DNA from: Clostridiaceae bacterium Marseille-Q4143
Lineage (GTDB): Bacteria > Bacillota > Clostridia > Lachnospirales > Lachnospiraceae
Direction of reading: 5' to 3'
DNA: 64,000 nt
Assembly (NCBI GenBank): GCA_018228645.1
Contig: CP073693.1
Coordinates: 2,050,253 to 2,114,252 of the forward strand
Below the pieces are notes generated by a model, which saw only the letters and a list, made by a program, of their open reading frames with translations, was not told where the DNA came from and made no database searches. A program made the position numbers and the translations under genes. Shown here piece by piece: positions 23,545-33,270 of this stretch (its first letter is position 1; every line of letters begins with the position of its first letter).

Positions 23545-26506
23545 AATACGTTCAGGATTTGAAACAGCGTACATAGATGGAAATGTGGCATCAAGCATGG
23601 CATATAAGCCACAGTTTTTATCAAACAATTATAAAGAAGGTAAAAAAGTGATCTCATCCATTGAGGATGAGTTATTGGTATGCGATCAGTTTCAGATCAG
23701 CGTAGCGTTCATTACCATGGGCGGAATCACACCGTTACTTCAGACGTTAAAAGAACTGGAAAAGAAGCACATACCGGGAAAAATTTTAACAACCAACTAT
23801 TTAAATTTCAGTGAGCCAAAGGCATTGGAAAAGCTGAATGGATTATCCAATATTACATTGAAAATGTATGATGCGGATGAGTCAAATGGCGGATTTCATA
23901 CCAAAGGTTACATTTTCAAAAAAGAAGAAATTTATAGAATAATTATTGGCAGCTCTAATATGACCAGTGCAGCCCTTACAATTAACAGGGAATGGAATAC
24001 CAAACTGATTTCTACAGATCAGGGCGAGATGGCACAGGACATTGTTAATGAATTTGAAGAATTATGGAATTCACCACACTCGTTGACCTTTGATGCTTTC
24101 TATGAAAATTATAGAGAACGATATGAAATTATTAAGCATCAGAGAGCAATTGCCAGGCAGGATGAGATTACTTCACTTGAAAAATATCGGTTACAACCCA
24201 ATTCCATGCAGGTGGGATTTATCGCAAATCTGAGAAAGATAATTGCAGCTGGAGAATCAAGAGCGTTGTTAATCTCTGCTACAGGTACAGGAAAAACTTA
24301 TGCGTCAGCATTTGCTATGCGTGAATTAGGATATAAGAGGGTTTTGTTTTTGGTGCATCGTGGACAATTGGCGCGTCAGACACGGAAATCTTATCAAAAA
24401 ATATTTGGAAAGAATATTTCCATGGGTTTAGTGGGAGCAGGCTATGCAGAATATGATGCGAATTATGTATTTGCAACTGTGCAGACGTTAAATCGTGATG
24501 ATCATTTGAAGAAATATCAGCCGAATGATTTTGATTGTATTATTTTGGATGAGGCCCATCACAGTTCAGCAGCGACTTATCAGAAAGTGATGAACTATTT
24601 TAAACCAAAATTATGGTTGGGCATGACAGCAACACCAGATAAGCGGGATGATGATATGGAAGGTCGCAATATTTATGAGATTTTCCATTATCAGATCGCA
24701 TATGAGATCCGTTTGCAGCAGGCAATGGAAGAGAATATATTATGTCCTTTCAATTACTTTGGAATCAGTGATATTTCCACAGTAGATGACAAGCAGTTGA
24801 AATCCAGAAAAATGACAGAAGGGGATTTTAATCAACTTACCAGTGATGAACGGGTGCGCCATATCATAGAACAGGCGGAATATTATGGTTATAGTGGTGA
24901 CCGGGTCAAAGGGTTGATATTTTGCAGCAGGATTGATGAATCAGAAGAATTATCGCAGAAATTTAATGCAGCAGGTTATCGAACCATTGCTTTAAATGGA
25001 AGTGCTTCAGAAGAGGAGCGAATGAATGCTTTTGAAAGACTGGCTATGGATGAAGCTGATGCAACGGAAGGAATGCAACCATTGGATTACATTTTTTCAG
25101 TGGAGATTTTGAATGAAGGTGTCGATATTGTAGAAGTTAATCAGGTTATTATGCTCCGACCGACAGAATCTCCGATTGTATTTATTCAGCAGTTGGGAAG
25201 AGGGCTTCGTAAGGCGGAAGGTAAAGAGTATGTTGTCATCCTGGATTTTATCGGAAATTACAATAATAATTTTATGATTCCAGTGGCGCTTTCCGGTGAC
25301 CGGACATATAACCAGGATGTCATTCGTAAATATGTGATCAGTGGAAATTCTGTGATTCCTGGTTCTTCGACGGTGCATTTTGATGAAATTTCCAGAGAGA
25401 AAATTTTTGCGTCGATTGATAAGATAAAGGGTATGAAATCCATCATCAGGTCCAGTTATCAGAATCTGAAAAATCGGCTGGGAAGAGTTCCCTATCTAAT
25501 GGATTTTTATGAAAATGGAGAAGTCGATCCGCTGGTAATTATTCGAGAATATAAAACTTATCAGGCTTTTCTTGAGTCTGAGGAAAAAGAATTATATATA
25601 GGAAGACTTTCAGAAAAAGAGCACCTGATTTTAGAATATCTATCAAAAACGGTTCTGTCTGGTGCACGGCCTTATGAACTTGAAATTCTGAAAAAATTTA
25701 TGAAACAGAAAGTCATATCTATGGATGAGATGATAGATGTATTTGAGAAGAAGGGATATTTGGTAGATCTGAATTCTCTTGAAAATGCAGTGGACGTATT
25801 ACAGGGACATTTTGTGAGCAAGGACGACGAGTATCAGAAATATAGTAAGATTGATATTTTGGACAAGCATGAAGAAAAAATGATCTATCGGATGCAAGGG
25901 TACGCTAAATCACTGGAAAATAGAGAATTTTATCGACAGATTGATGATATTGTAGAAGTTGGATTACGGAGATATCATGAAAAATATGATGTTGGCAAAA
26001 CAGAGGAATACCCGTTTGTTTTGTATGAAAAATATTCCAGACGTGATGTGAGCTTACTGATGAATTGTGGAAAAGATCTGTCTTCCACAATGTATGGTAT
26101 GAAGCGGATTGGTGATGATGTATTTATTTTTGTTACCTACCATAAAGTAGGAAGCGCGGACGAAGATAAAAATTATGCAGATGGCAAACCAGACTATGCG
26201 GATAGCTTTGAAGATAATGTTATTTTTAGATGGGATTCCCAGATTGGACGAGGAGTAAACAGTTCTTACATGACAGATGTCTGCACGGCTCCAAAGAAAC
26301 ATCTTCTGGTGAAAAAGAGCGATGCAGAAACCAATTTCTATTATATGGGGTTATTTGATATTCTGGAAGTAAAGGCAGACACGAAGAAAGATAATAATGG
26401 AAAAGATAGAGATATTGCGAAAGTAAAAATGAGAATGAGACATGCTGTGAGGGATGATTTATTACGGTATTTGCAGAGCAATATTGAGACAGAGAGGGAA
26501 AAGTAA
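23528..26506 (+). CDS. PLD-nuclease/superfamily 2 helicase with DUF3427-type C-terminus
   Basis: 992 residues from ATG 23528. A phospholipase D-like nuclease domain comes first (about 30-220), with FHTKGYIF and GSSNMTSAAL as its HxK and following conserved motif. An SF2 helicase follows: ISATGTGKTYASAFAMREL (Walker A), ILDEAHHSS (DEAH), MTATPDKRDD, and VEILNEGVDIVEV with QQLGRGLRKAEGK (motifs V and VI). The remainder matches the long C-terminal region of DUF3427 proteins. Such proteins are restriction-like or anti-phage enzymes that translocate on DNA and cut it. Overlap with the MazG-like gene and two-base spacing to the NUDIX gene indicate a tight operon. Confidence 0.88.
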   Translation: MNRVNEIRSGFETAYIDGNVASSMAYKPQFLSNNYKEGKKVISSIEDELLVCDQFQISVAFITMGGITPLLQTLKELEKKHIPGKILTTNYLNFSEPKALEKLNGLSNITLKMYDADESNGGFHTKGYIFKKEEIYRIIIGSSNMTSAALTINREWNTKLISTDQGEMAQDIVNEFEELWNSPHSLTFDAFYENYRERYEIIKHQRAIARQDEITSLEKYRLQPNSMQVGFIANLRKIIAAGESRALLISATGTGKTYASAFAMRELGYKRVLFLVHRGQLARQTRKSYQKIFGKNISMGLVGAGYAEYDANYVFATVQTLNRDDHLKKYQPNDFDCIILDEAHHSSAATYQKVMNYFKPKLWLGMTATPDKRDDDMEGRNIYEIFHYQIAYEIRLQQAMEENILCPFNYFGISDISTVDDKQLKSRKMTEGDFNQLTSDERVRHIIEQAEYYGYSGDRVKGLIFCSRIDESEELSQKFNAAGYRTIALNGSASEEERMNAFERLAMDEADATEGMQPLDYIFSVEILNEGVDIVEVNQVIMLRPTESPIVFIQQLGRGLRKAEGKEYVVILDFIGNYNNNFMIPVALSGDRTYNQDVIRKYVISGNSVIPGSSTVHFDEISREKIFASIDKIKGMKSIIRSSYQNLKNRLGRVPYLMDFYENGEVDPLVIIREYKTYQAFLESEEKELYIGRLSEKEHLILEYLSKTVLSGARPYELEILKKFMKQKVISMDEMIDVFEKKGYLVDLNSLENAVDVLQGHFVSKDDEYQKYSKIDILDKHEEKMIYRMQGYAKSLENREFYRQIDDIVEVGLRRYHEKYDVGKTEEYPFVLYEKYSRRDVSLLMNCGKDLSSTMYGMKRIGDDVFIFVTYHKVGSADEDKNYADGKPDYADSFEDNVIFRWDSQIGRGVNSSYMTDVCTAPKKHLLVKKSDAETNFYYMGLFDILEVKADTKKDNNGKDRDIAKVKMRMRHAVRDDLLRYLQSNIETEREK

Positions 26507-26507
26507 A

Positions 26508-26909
26508 ATGAAGACAGTAAAAGTAGTAGCAGCAGTAATTACAGCATCCAATGAAAATGGAGAAAAAATAATATTTGCAACACAGCGTGGATATGGTGAA
26601 TTCAAAGATGGTTGGGAATTTCCGGGTGGAAAAGTAGAACCAGGAGAAACACCACAGGTAGCATTGAAGCGTGAAATTATGGAAGAACTGGAAACAGAAA
26701 TTGAAGTTGGAGACCTGATTGAAACTATAGAGTATGATTATCCGACATTCCATCTGTCGATGGATTGCTTCTGGGCTGAAATTGTAAAAGGTGATCTGGT
26801 ACTCAGAGAACATGAGGCAGCAAAATGGCTGACCAAGGAACAGCTGGAGAGTGTGGAATGGCTGCCGGCAGATTTGGGGCTGGTGGAGAAAATTAGAGTG
26901 GGGATGTAA
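26508..26909 (+). CDS. NUDIX hydrolase, MutT-like (d)NTP pyrophosphohydrolase
   Basis: 133 residues from ATG 26508, two bases after the stop of the helicase gene. The NUDIX box is complete: GGKVEPGETPQVALKREIMEELE (first residues GGKVEPGE, last EIMEELE, about 38-60). Family members clear oxidised or unusual nucleoside triphosphates such as 8-oxo-dGTP, or hydrolyse other nucleoside diphosphate derivatives. Its place at the end of the HNH/MazG-like/PLD-helicase operon fits a second nucleotide-processing role there. A housekeeping MutT function for a transferred gene cannot be ruled out. Confidence 0.85.
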   Translation: MKTVKVVAAVITASNENGEKIIFATQRGYGEFKDGWEFPGGKVEPGETPQVALKREIMEELETEIEVGDLIETIEYDYPTFHLSMDCFWAEIVKGDLVLREHEAAKWLTKEQLESVEWLPADLGLVEKIRVGM

Positions 26910-26972
26910 AAATATTTATAACGAAAAAGCGTATTTGTAGGGTGTTATATAAGATGGGAGGTAATTATACAG

Positions 26973-29900
26973 ATGAAGAAAATTGGAATTTTACATATAT
27001 CTGATGTTCATATTGATAAAGCATCAATATCTGACATAGATTCTTTAGTGAAAAAACTAATTGAAGATATAAATACAGTAAAAAAGGAAAATAATGTAGA
27101 AATTGATTTGGTTTGTTTTGCAGGAGATTTAATCAGTAGAGGAGATAAAGCATTTTCTGATGAAATGCAAATCGAATTAGCAGAGAAGCATTTTATTGAG
27201 CCTATACTTACAGCAATGGAATTAAGTAATAGAGAATTTATTCTTGTACCAGGAAATCATGAGGTTAATCGAAACGAAATTGCATCTATGACTGAAAAGG
27301 GACTTTCAACGATTTCCTCTTTAAATGAGATAAATGAAACCATACTGGATATGAAACCAGAATACAAAAAGAGATTACAATATTTCTATGATTACATGTG
27401 TAGGAAGTATATTCCAGATGCAAAGACATGGAATCTTGGATATTCTGTTATAAAAAAAATAAAAGATACTAGTATAGGAATAGTGGGACTTGATTCTGCA
27501 TGGAGATCAACAGGTTCAGGATGCGAAGAAAGAGGAAAAATGCTGGTAGGTGAACAGCAAGTTGGAGTTTTGTATGACAATATTAAAGATACAGATTTGA
27601 AAATTTGTTTGATGCATCATCCGCTTGATTGGTTATCAGATTTAGAAATGATGAATGTGGAAGGTAGATTAAAGTGTTTTGACTTGGTATTGAGAGGACA
27701 TGTACATGATTTGAATGATAAACAAATTTGCACCCAAAAATATAAGACGATATATAATACTTCGGGAAAGTTGTATCCCATCGATAGCTACTATTCAGGT
27801 TATTCTATTTTAGATATAGATATGGATTTAAGTACTTGTTGCATTTATTCAAGAGAATATTTAAAAGCACCAAGAGAAAACTTTGATAAAGCTTTGAGAA
27901 TTAATGAAAATGGTAATGTTAAATATCAACTTACTTATTATGATGATGGAAAAGCAGCAGAATATGACTTAAAACTTCAACTAAAAAAATATTATGAAGA
28001 TATGTCAGATAAGTATGGATTGCTAAAGAAAATAGATGATCAACGTCTTGAAAAAACAAGTGATTTTTTTGTGGAACCAATTATTTATGAAAAATCGGAT
28101 TATGAACGTGCAAAGTTGTCAAAAAAAGAGGATTTAGAAGAAAAAATAATTTCTTTAAAAAGTATAATAAATAGTAATGAAAATATATTGGTTATTGGGA
28201 AAAAAGAAGGTGGAAAAACAACATTATTACAAAGAATTGGAATTTTGTATGTAAAAAATAATAGTGAAAAAATTCCCGTATATATTGATATGATGAAGTT
28301 ACCTAAAGTACAGGATAGAATTTTTGTTGCATGTCAAACTTTTATATTTAGTAATATATCGTTAGATGTATCAATAAATAAAAATCATATACGACATATG
28401 TTATCAAGTGGGAGAATTGTATGTCTTTTTGATAATGTAAATTTGTCAAATGCAGATCATATTGTTTGGATACAGTCGTTTATAAGTTCATATCCAAATA
28501 ACAGATTTATTTTTGCTGCGGAAGAAAATTTTTATCAAACTTATACATTAAAGGATCTTCCAGATTTTGGAATTCGATATAAAACTGTGTATTTACAGTA
28601 TTTTGGGAAAAAACAAGTACGTGAAATGCTCACAAAATGGGGAAATGGAAAAGAAGAATTTGATGTAAATAAAATGACTCAGAAAATTGTAACATATTGT
28701 AATAATATTAATTTTGTAATGACACCATTTAATATTGCTGTGTTTATGACTATTTGGGATGGTGATAGAAATTTTGTTCCCATTAACGAAGGAAAGGTAA
28801 TGAGAAAATATCTTGAGACTGTTTTGGACAGGTTCTCAGTTGAAGATTTCCAGAGAAGTGAATATGATTATGATGTTAAACAACATTTTCTTGGATATTT
28901 AGCATATGAAATGTGTAAAAAAGATGAATATTTTTTTACAATCGATGAGTTTAATCAATTGACGGATCAATATCACCAAGAAAAAGGCTTCCAAAAATCA
29001 AAATCTAAATTTGATGTGATTTTCTTTCAAAAGAATATATTATGTTTAAATGGTGAATATGTATATTTTTGCAATACGAGTATTATGGAGTATTGTTTAG
29101 CTTCATTTGCAGTTGTTGATTCGACGTTATATAAGTTAATGACAGGTAAGGAAACTAGAAGAAATTTTGCAAGAGAAATTTCTTTTTATTCTGGAATAGT
29201 TCAAGATTGTTCTAAATTAGTAAATGATTTGAGCGATGAAATTACGGTTACTATTTTGAATAATATGAGCATATTAGAGGAAGTTGAAAAATTAAGTATT
29301 GGCATTGAATTTAATGTAGAAAGAGATACGTTTACAGAAACATTAGTAAGAAATAGGCGTTCTATAGAAGAAATAGATGAAATAGAATCAAATGTAATTG
29401 TAAGTGAAGATCTGTCACCTATGGAAATAAGCAAAAATAATATAGATTTCACAGAAGAAAGTGAATCATTTAGGGATTTGCTTTTGATATATGGAAACGT
29501 AATTAAAAATTTCGAAACAGCTGATAGGAAGCAAAAGAAAATTCATTTGGAAAATTATGTGCTTGGCATGAATTTTCAATTTGGATTAATTATAAATAAA
29601 TTTTCCATGTATTTAACAAGCAAAACAAAAGAAGAATTACCTAGTGAAATAAAAGAAAAACATCCAAATTTGACAGATGAAGATTATGAAAAAGTAAAAG
29701 AAAATGTTTTGGATTTAATAAAAATGGTATTACCTATAGCGTTTCAAATCAGTATAGCTAATAATGTTGGAACGCCGAAACTGGAACTTATAATTAACGA
29801 ATTGATTAATGACAATAAGAATAAGAAATTCACTAGGTTTATGTTATCATTTTTACTTTGCGATATTGGAAATGGAAATGTAAGAACGTTTCTTCTGCGA

Positions 29901-30146
29901 TATATTAAAGAAGAAGATTCAAAAGATATTCTACAATTGATATTGATAAAACTTGAATTTTATTATAGTACGTGGTATTTCGGAAATAATAGTCAGGTAG
30001 ATGATATATTATTGGATTTGATTACGGAAGTACAAATTAAATTATCAGGGCAAGATGGACTAAAATTACAGATAAGAAAAGGAGATATAAAAAATCGTTT
30101 GAAAAAGAGTTATGATACACAAAGAAGAAAAAAACAAGATTTGTAA
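26973..30146 (+). CDS. Metallophosphoesterase-STAND (NACHT-like) NTPase, probable defence protein
   Basis: 1057 residues. The N-terminal ~300 form a calcineurin-like phosphoesterase with all metal motifs: ISDVHID (11-13), AGDLISRGD (G51-D52), PGNHEV (94-97), MHHPLDW (215-216) and GHVHD (242-245). After an FVEPIIYEK linker, a STAND-type P-loop ATPase starts: VIGKKEGGKTTLL (409-417) and RIVCLFDNVN (D487). The last ~450 residues are helical and repeat-like, the usual sensor position. STAND ATPases with N-terminal effectors act as intracellular anti-phage sensors. Composition is strikingly AT-rich compared with flanking operons, a sign of transfer. No close named family is identified, and its target is unknown. 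Confidence 0.8.
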   Translation: MKKIGILHISDVHIDKASISDIDSLVKKLIEDINTVKKENNVEIDLVCFAGDLISRGDKAFSDEMQIELAEKHFIEPILTAMELSNREFILVPGNHEVNRNEIASMTEKGLSTISSLNEINETILDMKPEYKKRLQYFYDYMCRKYIPDAKTWNLGYSVIKKIKDTSIGIVGLDSAWRSTGSGCEERGKMLVGEQQVGVLYDNIKDTDLKICLMHHPLDWLSDLEMMNVEGRLKCFDLVLRGHVHDLNDKQICTQKYKTIYNTSGKLYPIDSYYSGYSILDIDMDLSTCCIYSREYLKAPRENFDKALRINENGNVKYQLTYYDDGKAAEYDLKLQLKKYYEDMSDKYGLLKKIDDQRLEKTSDFFVEPIIYEKSDYERAKLSKKEDLEEKIISLKSIINSNENILVIGKKEGGKTTLLQRIGILYVKNNSEKIPVYIDMMKLPKVQDRIFVACQTFIFSNISLDVSINKNHIRHMLSSGRIVCLFDNVNLSNADHIVWIQSFISSYPNNRFIFAAEENFYQTYTLKDLPDFGIRYKTVYLQYFGKKQVREMLTKWGNGKEEFDVNKMTQKIVTYCNNINFVMTPFNIAVFMTIWDGDRNFVPINEGKVMRKYLETVLDRFSVEDFQRSEYDYDVKQHFLGYLAYEMCKKDEYFFTIDEFNQLTDQYHQEKGFQKSKSKFDVIFFQKNILCLNGEYVYFCNTSIMEYCLASFAVVDSTLYKLMTGKETRRNFAREISFYSGIVQDCSKLVNDLSDEITVTILNNMSILEEVEKLSIGIEFNVERDTFTETLVRNRRSIEEIDEIESNVIVSEDLSPMEISKNNIDFTEESESFRDLLLIYGNVIKNFETADRKQKKIHLENYVLGMNFQFGLIINKFSMYLTSKTKEELPSEIKEKHPNLTDEDYEKVKENVLDLIKMVLPIAFQISIANNVGTPKLELIINELINDNKNKKFTRFMLSFLLCDIGNGNVRTFLLRYIKEEDSKDILQLILIKLEFYYSTWYFGNNSQVDDILLDLITEVQIKLSGQDGLKLQIRKGDIKNRLKKSYDTQRRKKQDL

Positions 30147-30187
30147 AATTACTAAAAAGAGATGAATATCAATGAAGTTATGTAAAA

Positions 30188-30325
30188 AATGGTAATTATC
30201 CAGAATGTGACAGATTGGATAGTGACAAATTTGGCAACTTTAGAAGAACATCAAGAGTCATAAAAAGTGAAAAGGCTGGAAGATTCACGTTAATGCAAAA
30301 AATAATAGAAGGACGAATTTTTTGA
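30188..30325 (+). pseudogene. Possible coding remnant between the STAND and AAA genes
   Basis: A 45-codon open stretch without a start reads like a protein C-terminus (CDRLDSDKFGNFRRTSRVIK, then FTLMQKIIEGRIF). It is continuous and has ordinary codon use but no ribosome site. It was not assigned to a family. It may be the tail of a gene removed by rearrangement. Confidence 0.3.
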
Positions 30326-30333
30326 GAAAGTAA

Positions 30334-32025
30334 ATGAAGGATACAAAAAAGCGTTTAAAACCACTTCCAATAGGATTTTCTGATTATATACGCACGCAGT
30401 CGGAATATTATTACGTGGACAAGACATTGCTGATTAAAGAGATTCTGGACCGAAAACCATTAGTATCCATATTTACCAGACCCAGAAGATTTGGAAAAAC
30501 ATTAAATATGGATTTGCTTAGAGTATTCTTTGAAATATCTGATGAAGATACGAGCGTATTTTTTTCGGATAAAGAAATCTGGAAATGTGGGAGTGAATAT
30601 CGAGAGCATCAGGGAAAATATCCGGTTATTTTTCTTACATTGAAGGATGTAAAATTTGATTCCTGGAGTGAGACTATAGATAAGATCAGAGATCTTTTAC
30701 AGACGGAATATGGACGGCACCAGGAGCTTCTGAAAAGTGAACGTATTGCGAAGTATGAGAAGGAATATTTTAAGCGAATTATAGAAGGCACGGCAACGGA
30801 AGTTGATTTGTCTTCTGCACTGGAAAAATTGTCCCGAATGCTCACGGAGCATTATGACAAAGCCCCGATTATTATTATTGATGAATATGATACGCCGATT
30901 CAGGAAGGATATTCCAAAGATTTTTACGATGAAATTATTGGATTTATGAGAAATTTCTTTTCTGGAGCATTTAAGGATAATAAGTATATTTCTTATGGAT
31001 TTCTTACGGGAATTCTTAGAATTACCCAGGAGAGCATTTTTAGTGGTCTGAATAATCTGACGGTCAATTCTGTGATGGATGAAGCATATGACCAGTATTT
31101 TGGATTTACAAGCATGGAAGTACATAAAATGCTGGAATATTATGGGGCATTAGAGAAAGAAGCGGAACTAAAAGAGTGGTATGACGGTTACCTTTTTGGC
31201 AACGAGGAGATATATAATCCGTGGTCAGTCATTAATTATATTTCTAAAGGATGCGTTCCGCAGGCATACTGGGTTAATACAGGAAAGAATGAAATCCTTG
31301 AGGATGTTTTGAAGACTGCGACAGATGAGATCACAGAGCGTTTGTATGCTCTTTTACAGGGGGAGCGGGTAGTTGCTCGAATTGACCAGAATGTTGTATA
31401 TCGGTCCCTTGCGGAAGATCCTGCGAATATTTATAACTTGTTGCTGGTGGCAGGGTATTTGAAAACCCCAAAGAAAGAGCTGCAGGGAGATGGGGCTTAT
31501 TTATGTGAGGTAGCAATTCCTAATAAGGAAATTGCATCAGTTTATAAAAATGAAATTTTATCCCATTTGCTGCAGATTGGTGCAATTACCAGAACAACCG
31601 CAAATAAGATTGCAGAATGTCTTTATACAAGTGATTGGAAGAGATTGCAGACGGCAATTGCGGAGTATATGAATAAGTCAATCAGCTTCTATGATGCTGG
31701 AGCGGAAGGATTTTATCATGGATTGGTGCTTGGATTGATCGCATTGATGGATAATCAGTATAAGATACGATTAAATCGGGAGTCTGGAGATGGAAGATAC
31801 GATATCAGTCTGTTCCCAAGAGAAAAGAAGTATCCGGGAATTATTATGGAACTGAAGTGGAAAAATGGACTGGATGAAGAGGCGCTGAAGTCACTGGCAA
31901 AGGATGCATTGCTTCAGATTGAAAATGAAAAGTATGATTTCGAAATGCGCGAAGAGGGCATTGAAAATATTTTGAAATTGGGAATTGCTTTTTCGGGGAA
32001 AAGAGTGAGCGTCAGGACGGAATGA
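30334..32025 (+). CDS. AAA-ATPase-like protein with PD-(D/E)XK nuclease domain
   Basis: 563 residues. The N-terminus is typical of AAA-ATPase_like proteins (PIGFSDYIRTQSEYYYVDKT, then FTRPRRFGKTLNMDLL as Walker A at about 55). IIIIDEYDTPIQ is Walker B. The C-terminus has the DUF1703/PDDEXK_9 nuclease core, with GDGRYDISLFP and IIMELKW giving the D...ExK catalytic residues. These proteins are abundant and often multicopy in gut Firmicutes and Bacteroidetes; their job is not established, and a mobile or defence role has been suggested. Intact over its full family length. A short degraded duplicate of the P-loop region lies at 32620-32680. Confidence 0.85.
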   Translation: MKDTKKRLKPLPIGFSDYIRTQSEYYYVDKTLLIKEILDRKPLVSIFTRPRRFGKTLNMDLLRVFFEISDEDTSVFFSDKEIWKCGSEYREHQGKYPVIFLTLKDVKFDSWSETIDKIRDLLQTEYGRHQELLKSERIAKYEKEYFKRIIEGTATEVDLSSALEKLSRMLTEHYDKAPIIIIDEYDTPIQEGYSKDFYDEIIGFMRNFFSGAFKDNKYISYGFLTGILRITQESIFSGLNNLTVNSVMDEAYDQYFGFTSMEVHKMLEYYGALEKEAELKEWYDGYLFGNEEIYNPWSVINYISKGCVPQAYWVNTGKNEILEDVLKTATDEITERLYALLQGERVVARIDQNVVYRSLAEDPANIYNLLLVAGYLKTPKKELQGDGAYLCEVAIPNKEIASVYKNEILSHLLQIGAITRTTANKIAECLYTSDWKRLQTAIAEYMNKSISFYDAGAEGFYHGLVLGLIALMDNQYKIRLNRESGDGRYDISLFPREKKYPGIIMELKWKNGLDEEALKSLAKDALLQIENEKYDFEMREEGIENILKLGIAFSGKRVSVRTE

Positions 32026-32056
32026 TGGAAAATTGATGCAGAAGGAATAAGCGGAT

Positions 32057-32398
32057 ATGAATATACAGATATTTGGTACGAAGAAATGCAATGACACGAA
32101 GAAAGCAGAACGATTTTTCAAAGAGCGGGGGATTAAGTACCAGTTTATTGACATGAAGGAAAAGGGGATGAGTAAGGGAGAATTTAATTCCGTTGCTCAG
32201 GTAAATGGTGGCCTGGAGAATATGATCAACTGGGATGGAAAAGATAAGGATTTGCTCGCACTCATTAAATACACGGTAGAGGAAGACAAACTTGCAAAGG
32301 TGCTGGAAAATCCCCAAGTTCTGAAAACACCGGTAGTGAGAAATGGAAAGCAGTCGACGCTGGGATATCAGCCGGATATCTGGAAAAGCTGGAATTAA
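32057..32398 (+). CDS. ArsC/Spx-family thioredoxin-fold protein
   Basis: 113 residues. It begins MNIQIFGTKKCNDTKKAERF, the ArsC/Spx-type active-site region with a single cysteine (about residue 11), and ends with TPVVRNGKQSTLGYQPDIW, where ArsC-like proteins bind oxyanion. The second cysteine of Spx (CxxC) is absent. Members include arsenate reductases and Spx-like redox regulators; no arsenic-resistance genes are nearby, so a reductase of unknown substrate is the safer call. A hairpin resembling a terminator follows at 32403. Confidence 0.8.
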   Translation: MNIQIFGTKKCNDTKKAERFFKERGIKYQFIDMKEKGMSKGEFNSVAQVNGGLENMINWDGKDKDLLALIKYTVEEDKLAKVLENPQVLKTPVVRNGKQSTLGYQPDIWKSWN

Positions 32399-32402
32399 TC
32401 GT

Positions 32403-32452
32403 TTACAAACGGTCATAAAAACAATCGTAAATATTTGCGATTGCTTTTGAAC
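32403..32452 (+). terminator. Putative terminator after the ArsC-like gene
   Basis: An imperfect stem with AAAAACAATCG and CGATTGCTTTTG as arms around an AT-rich loop. It resembles the much stronger terminator at 33176-33230, sharing the AAAACAATCG arm. Confidence 0.5.
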
Positions 32453-32619
32453 ACGCGATAAATAAAAATGGGAAAATAAAAGATAGCAGGGACTTGCCAG
32501 ATGGATTAATCTTGAGCGTTTTCAGCAGGAAAAGTCAGAGGCAGAAAATATCGAAATCAGATATATTCATATCAAAGATGAATTTGAAATGTCTGAATTA
32601 ATGTCCGAATCAATGGCCG

Positions 32620-32680
32620 AAAGCCGTTTAAAACTACTGGTATCATTGTTTACCAGGCTCAGAAGATTTGAAAATTGAAC
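32620..32680 (+). pseudogene. Degraded fragment of an AAA-ATPase-like P-loop region
   Basis: The reading LLVSLFTRLRRFEN matches PLVSIFTRPRRFGK of the intact AAA gene at 30334, but the Walker lysine region is lost. The surrounding stretch 32453-32753 has no other gene; an in-frame open segment upstream (RYIHIKDEFEMSEL) is unassigned. It is a remnant of a second copy. Confidence 0.6.
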
Positions 32681-32753
32681 TTTTTTCGACACTTTTCGAC
32701 AGAATCTATATGTTAAAATGAATATAACATATGGATAGAAGGGTGGTGTCGAA

Positions 32754-33095
32754 ATGAATGAGTATAAAGCAATAGTTGATGGAATTTTAGAGTTTTTGAA
32801 AGGTAAAGAATTACTTTCTCAGTTGGAGAAGGACATTTTGTCTACAAGCCAATTATGTATTGAAAGACCGATTGATAGGACGAAAGCGACACAGAAACTA
32901 ATAGAACTGGATTGCCGCTATGAAGATATTGGTATGAGAGCTAAAACGATGCCGGGAACTCAACTTGTACCAGTTAATTGCTTAAGTGATGAAGATATAA
33001 TTGTTGATTTATATGTACGATTAGTAGGCTTATGTGTAAAAAAGCAGCAAGAATTGGATAAGAAAAATAGTTTTCTTAATAGTACATACAAATGA
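32754..33095 (+). CDS. Hypothetical protein, 113 residues
   Basis: ATG 32754 follows AAGGGTGGTGT. The protein is soluble and mostly helical by appearance, with no motif I recognise. It begins MNEYKAIVDGILEFLKGKEL and has a cysteine at about 32 and others near 49 and 98. It lies alone between two hairpin terminators inside the defence-like island. It may be a small accessory or antitoxin-like protein, but nothing in the sequence proves it. Confidence 0.55.
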   Translation: MNEYKAIVDGILEFLKGKELLSQLEKDILSTSQLCIERPIDRTKATQKLIELDCRYEDIGMRAKTMPGTQLVPVNCLSDEDIIVDLYVRLVGLCVKKQQELDKKNSFLNSTYK

Positions 33096-33175
33096 GGGAG
33101 AGAACTGTATGCCATTGGTTGCTGAATTTAAATTGCAAGAAAAATGAAATAGGAATTTACAGTCGATTAATTAAA

Positions 33176-33230
33176 AACGACCGCAAAAACAATCGCAAAA
33201 ATTTACGATTGTTTTTGCGGCCGTTTTTAT
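33176..33230 (+). terminator. Strong intrinsic terminator
   Basis: A stem of about 20 bp (left arm 33176-33195 beginning AACGACCGC; right arm 33206-33225 ending GCGGCCGTT) closes on a 10-base AT-rich loop and ends in T5. Confidence 0.88.
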
Positions 33231-33270
33231 ATATAATATAATCAATAAGATTAGAAAGGAAGCAATCGGA

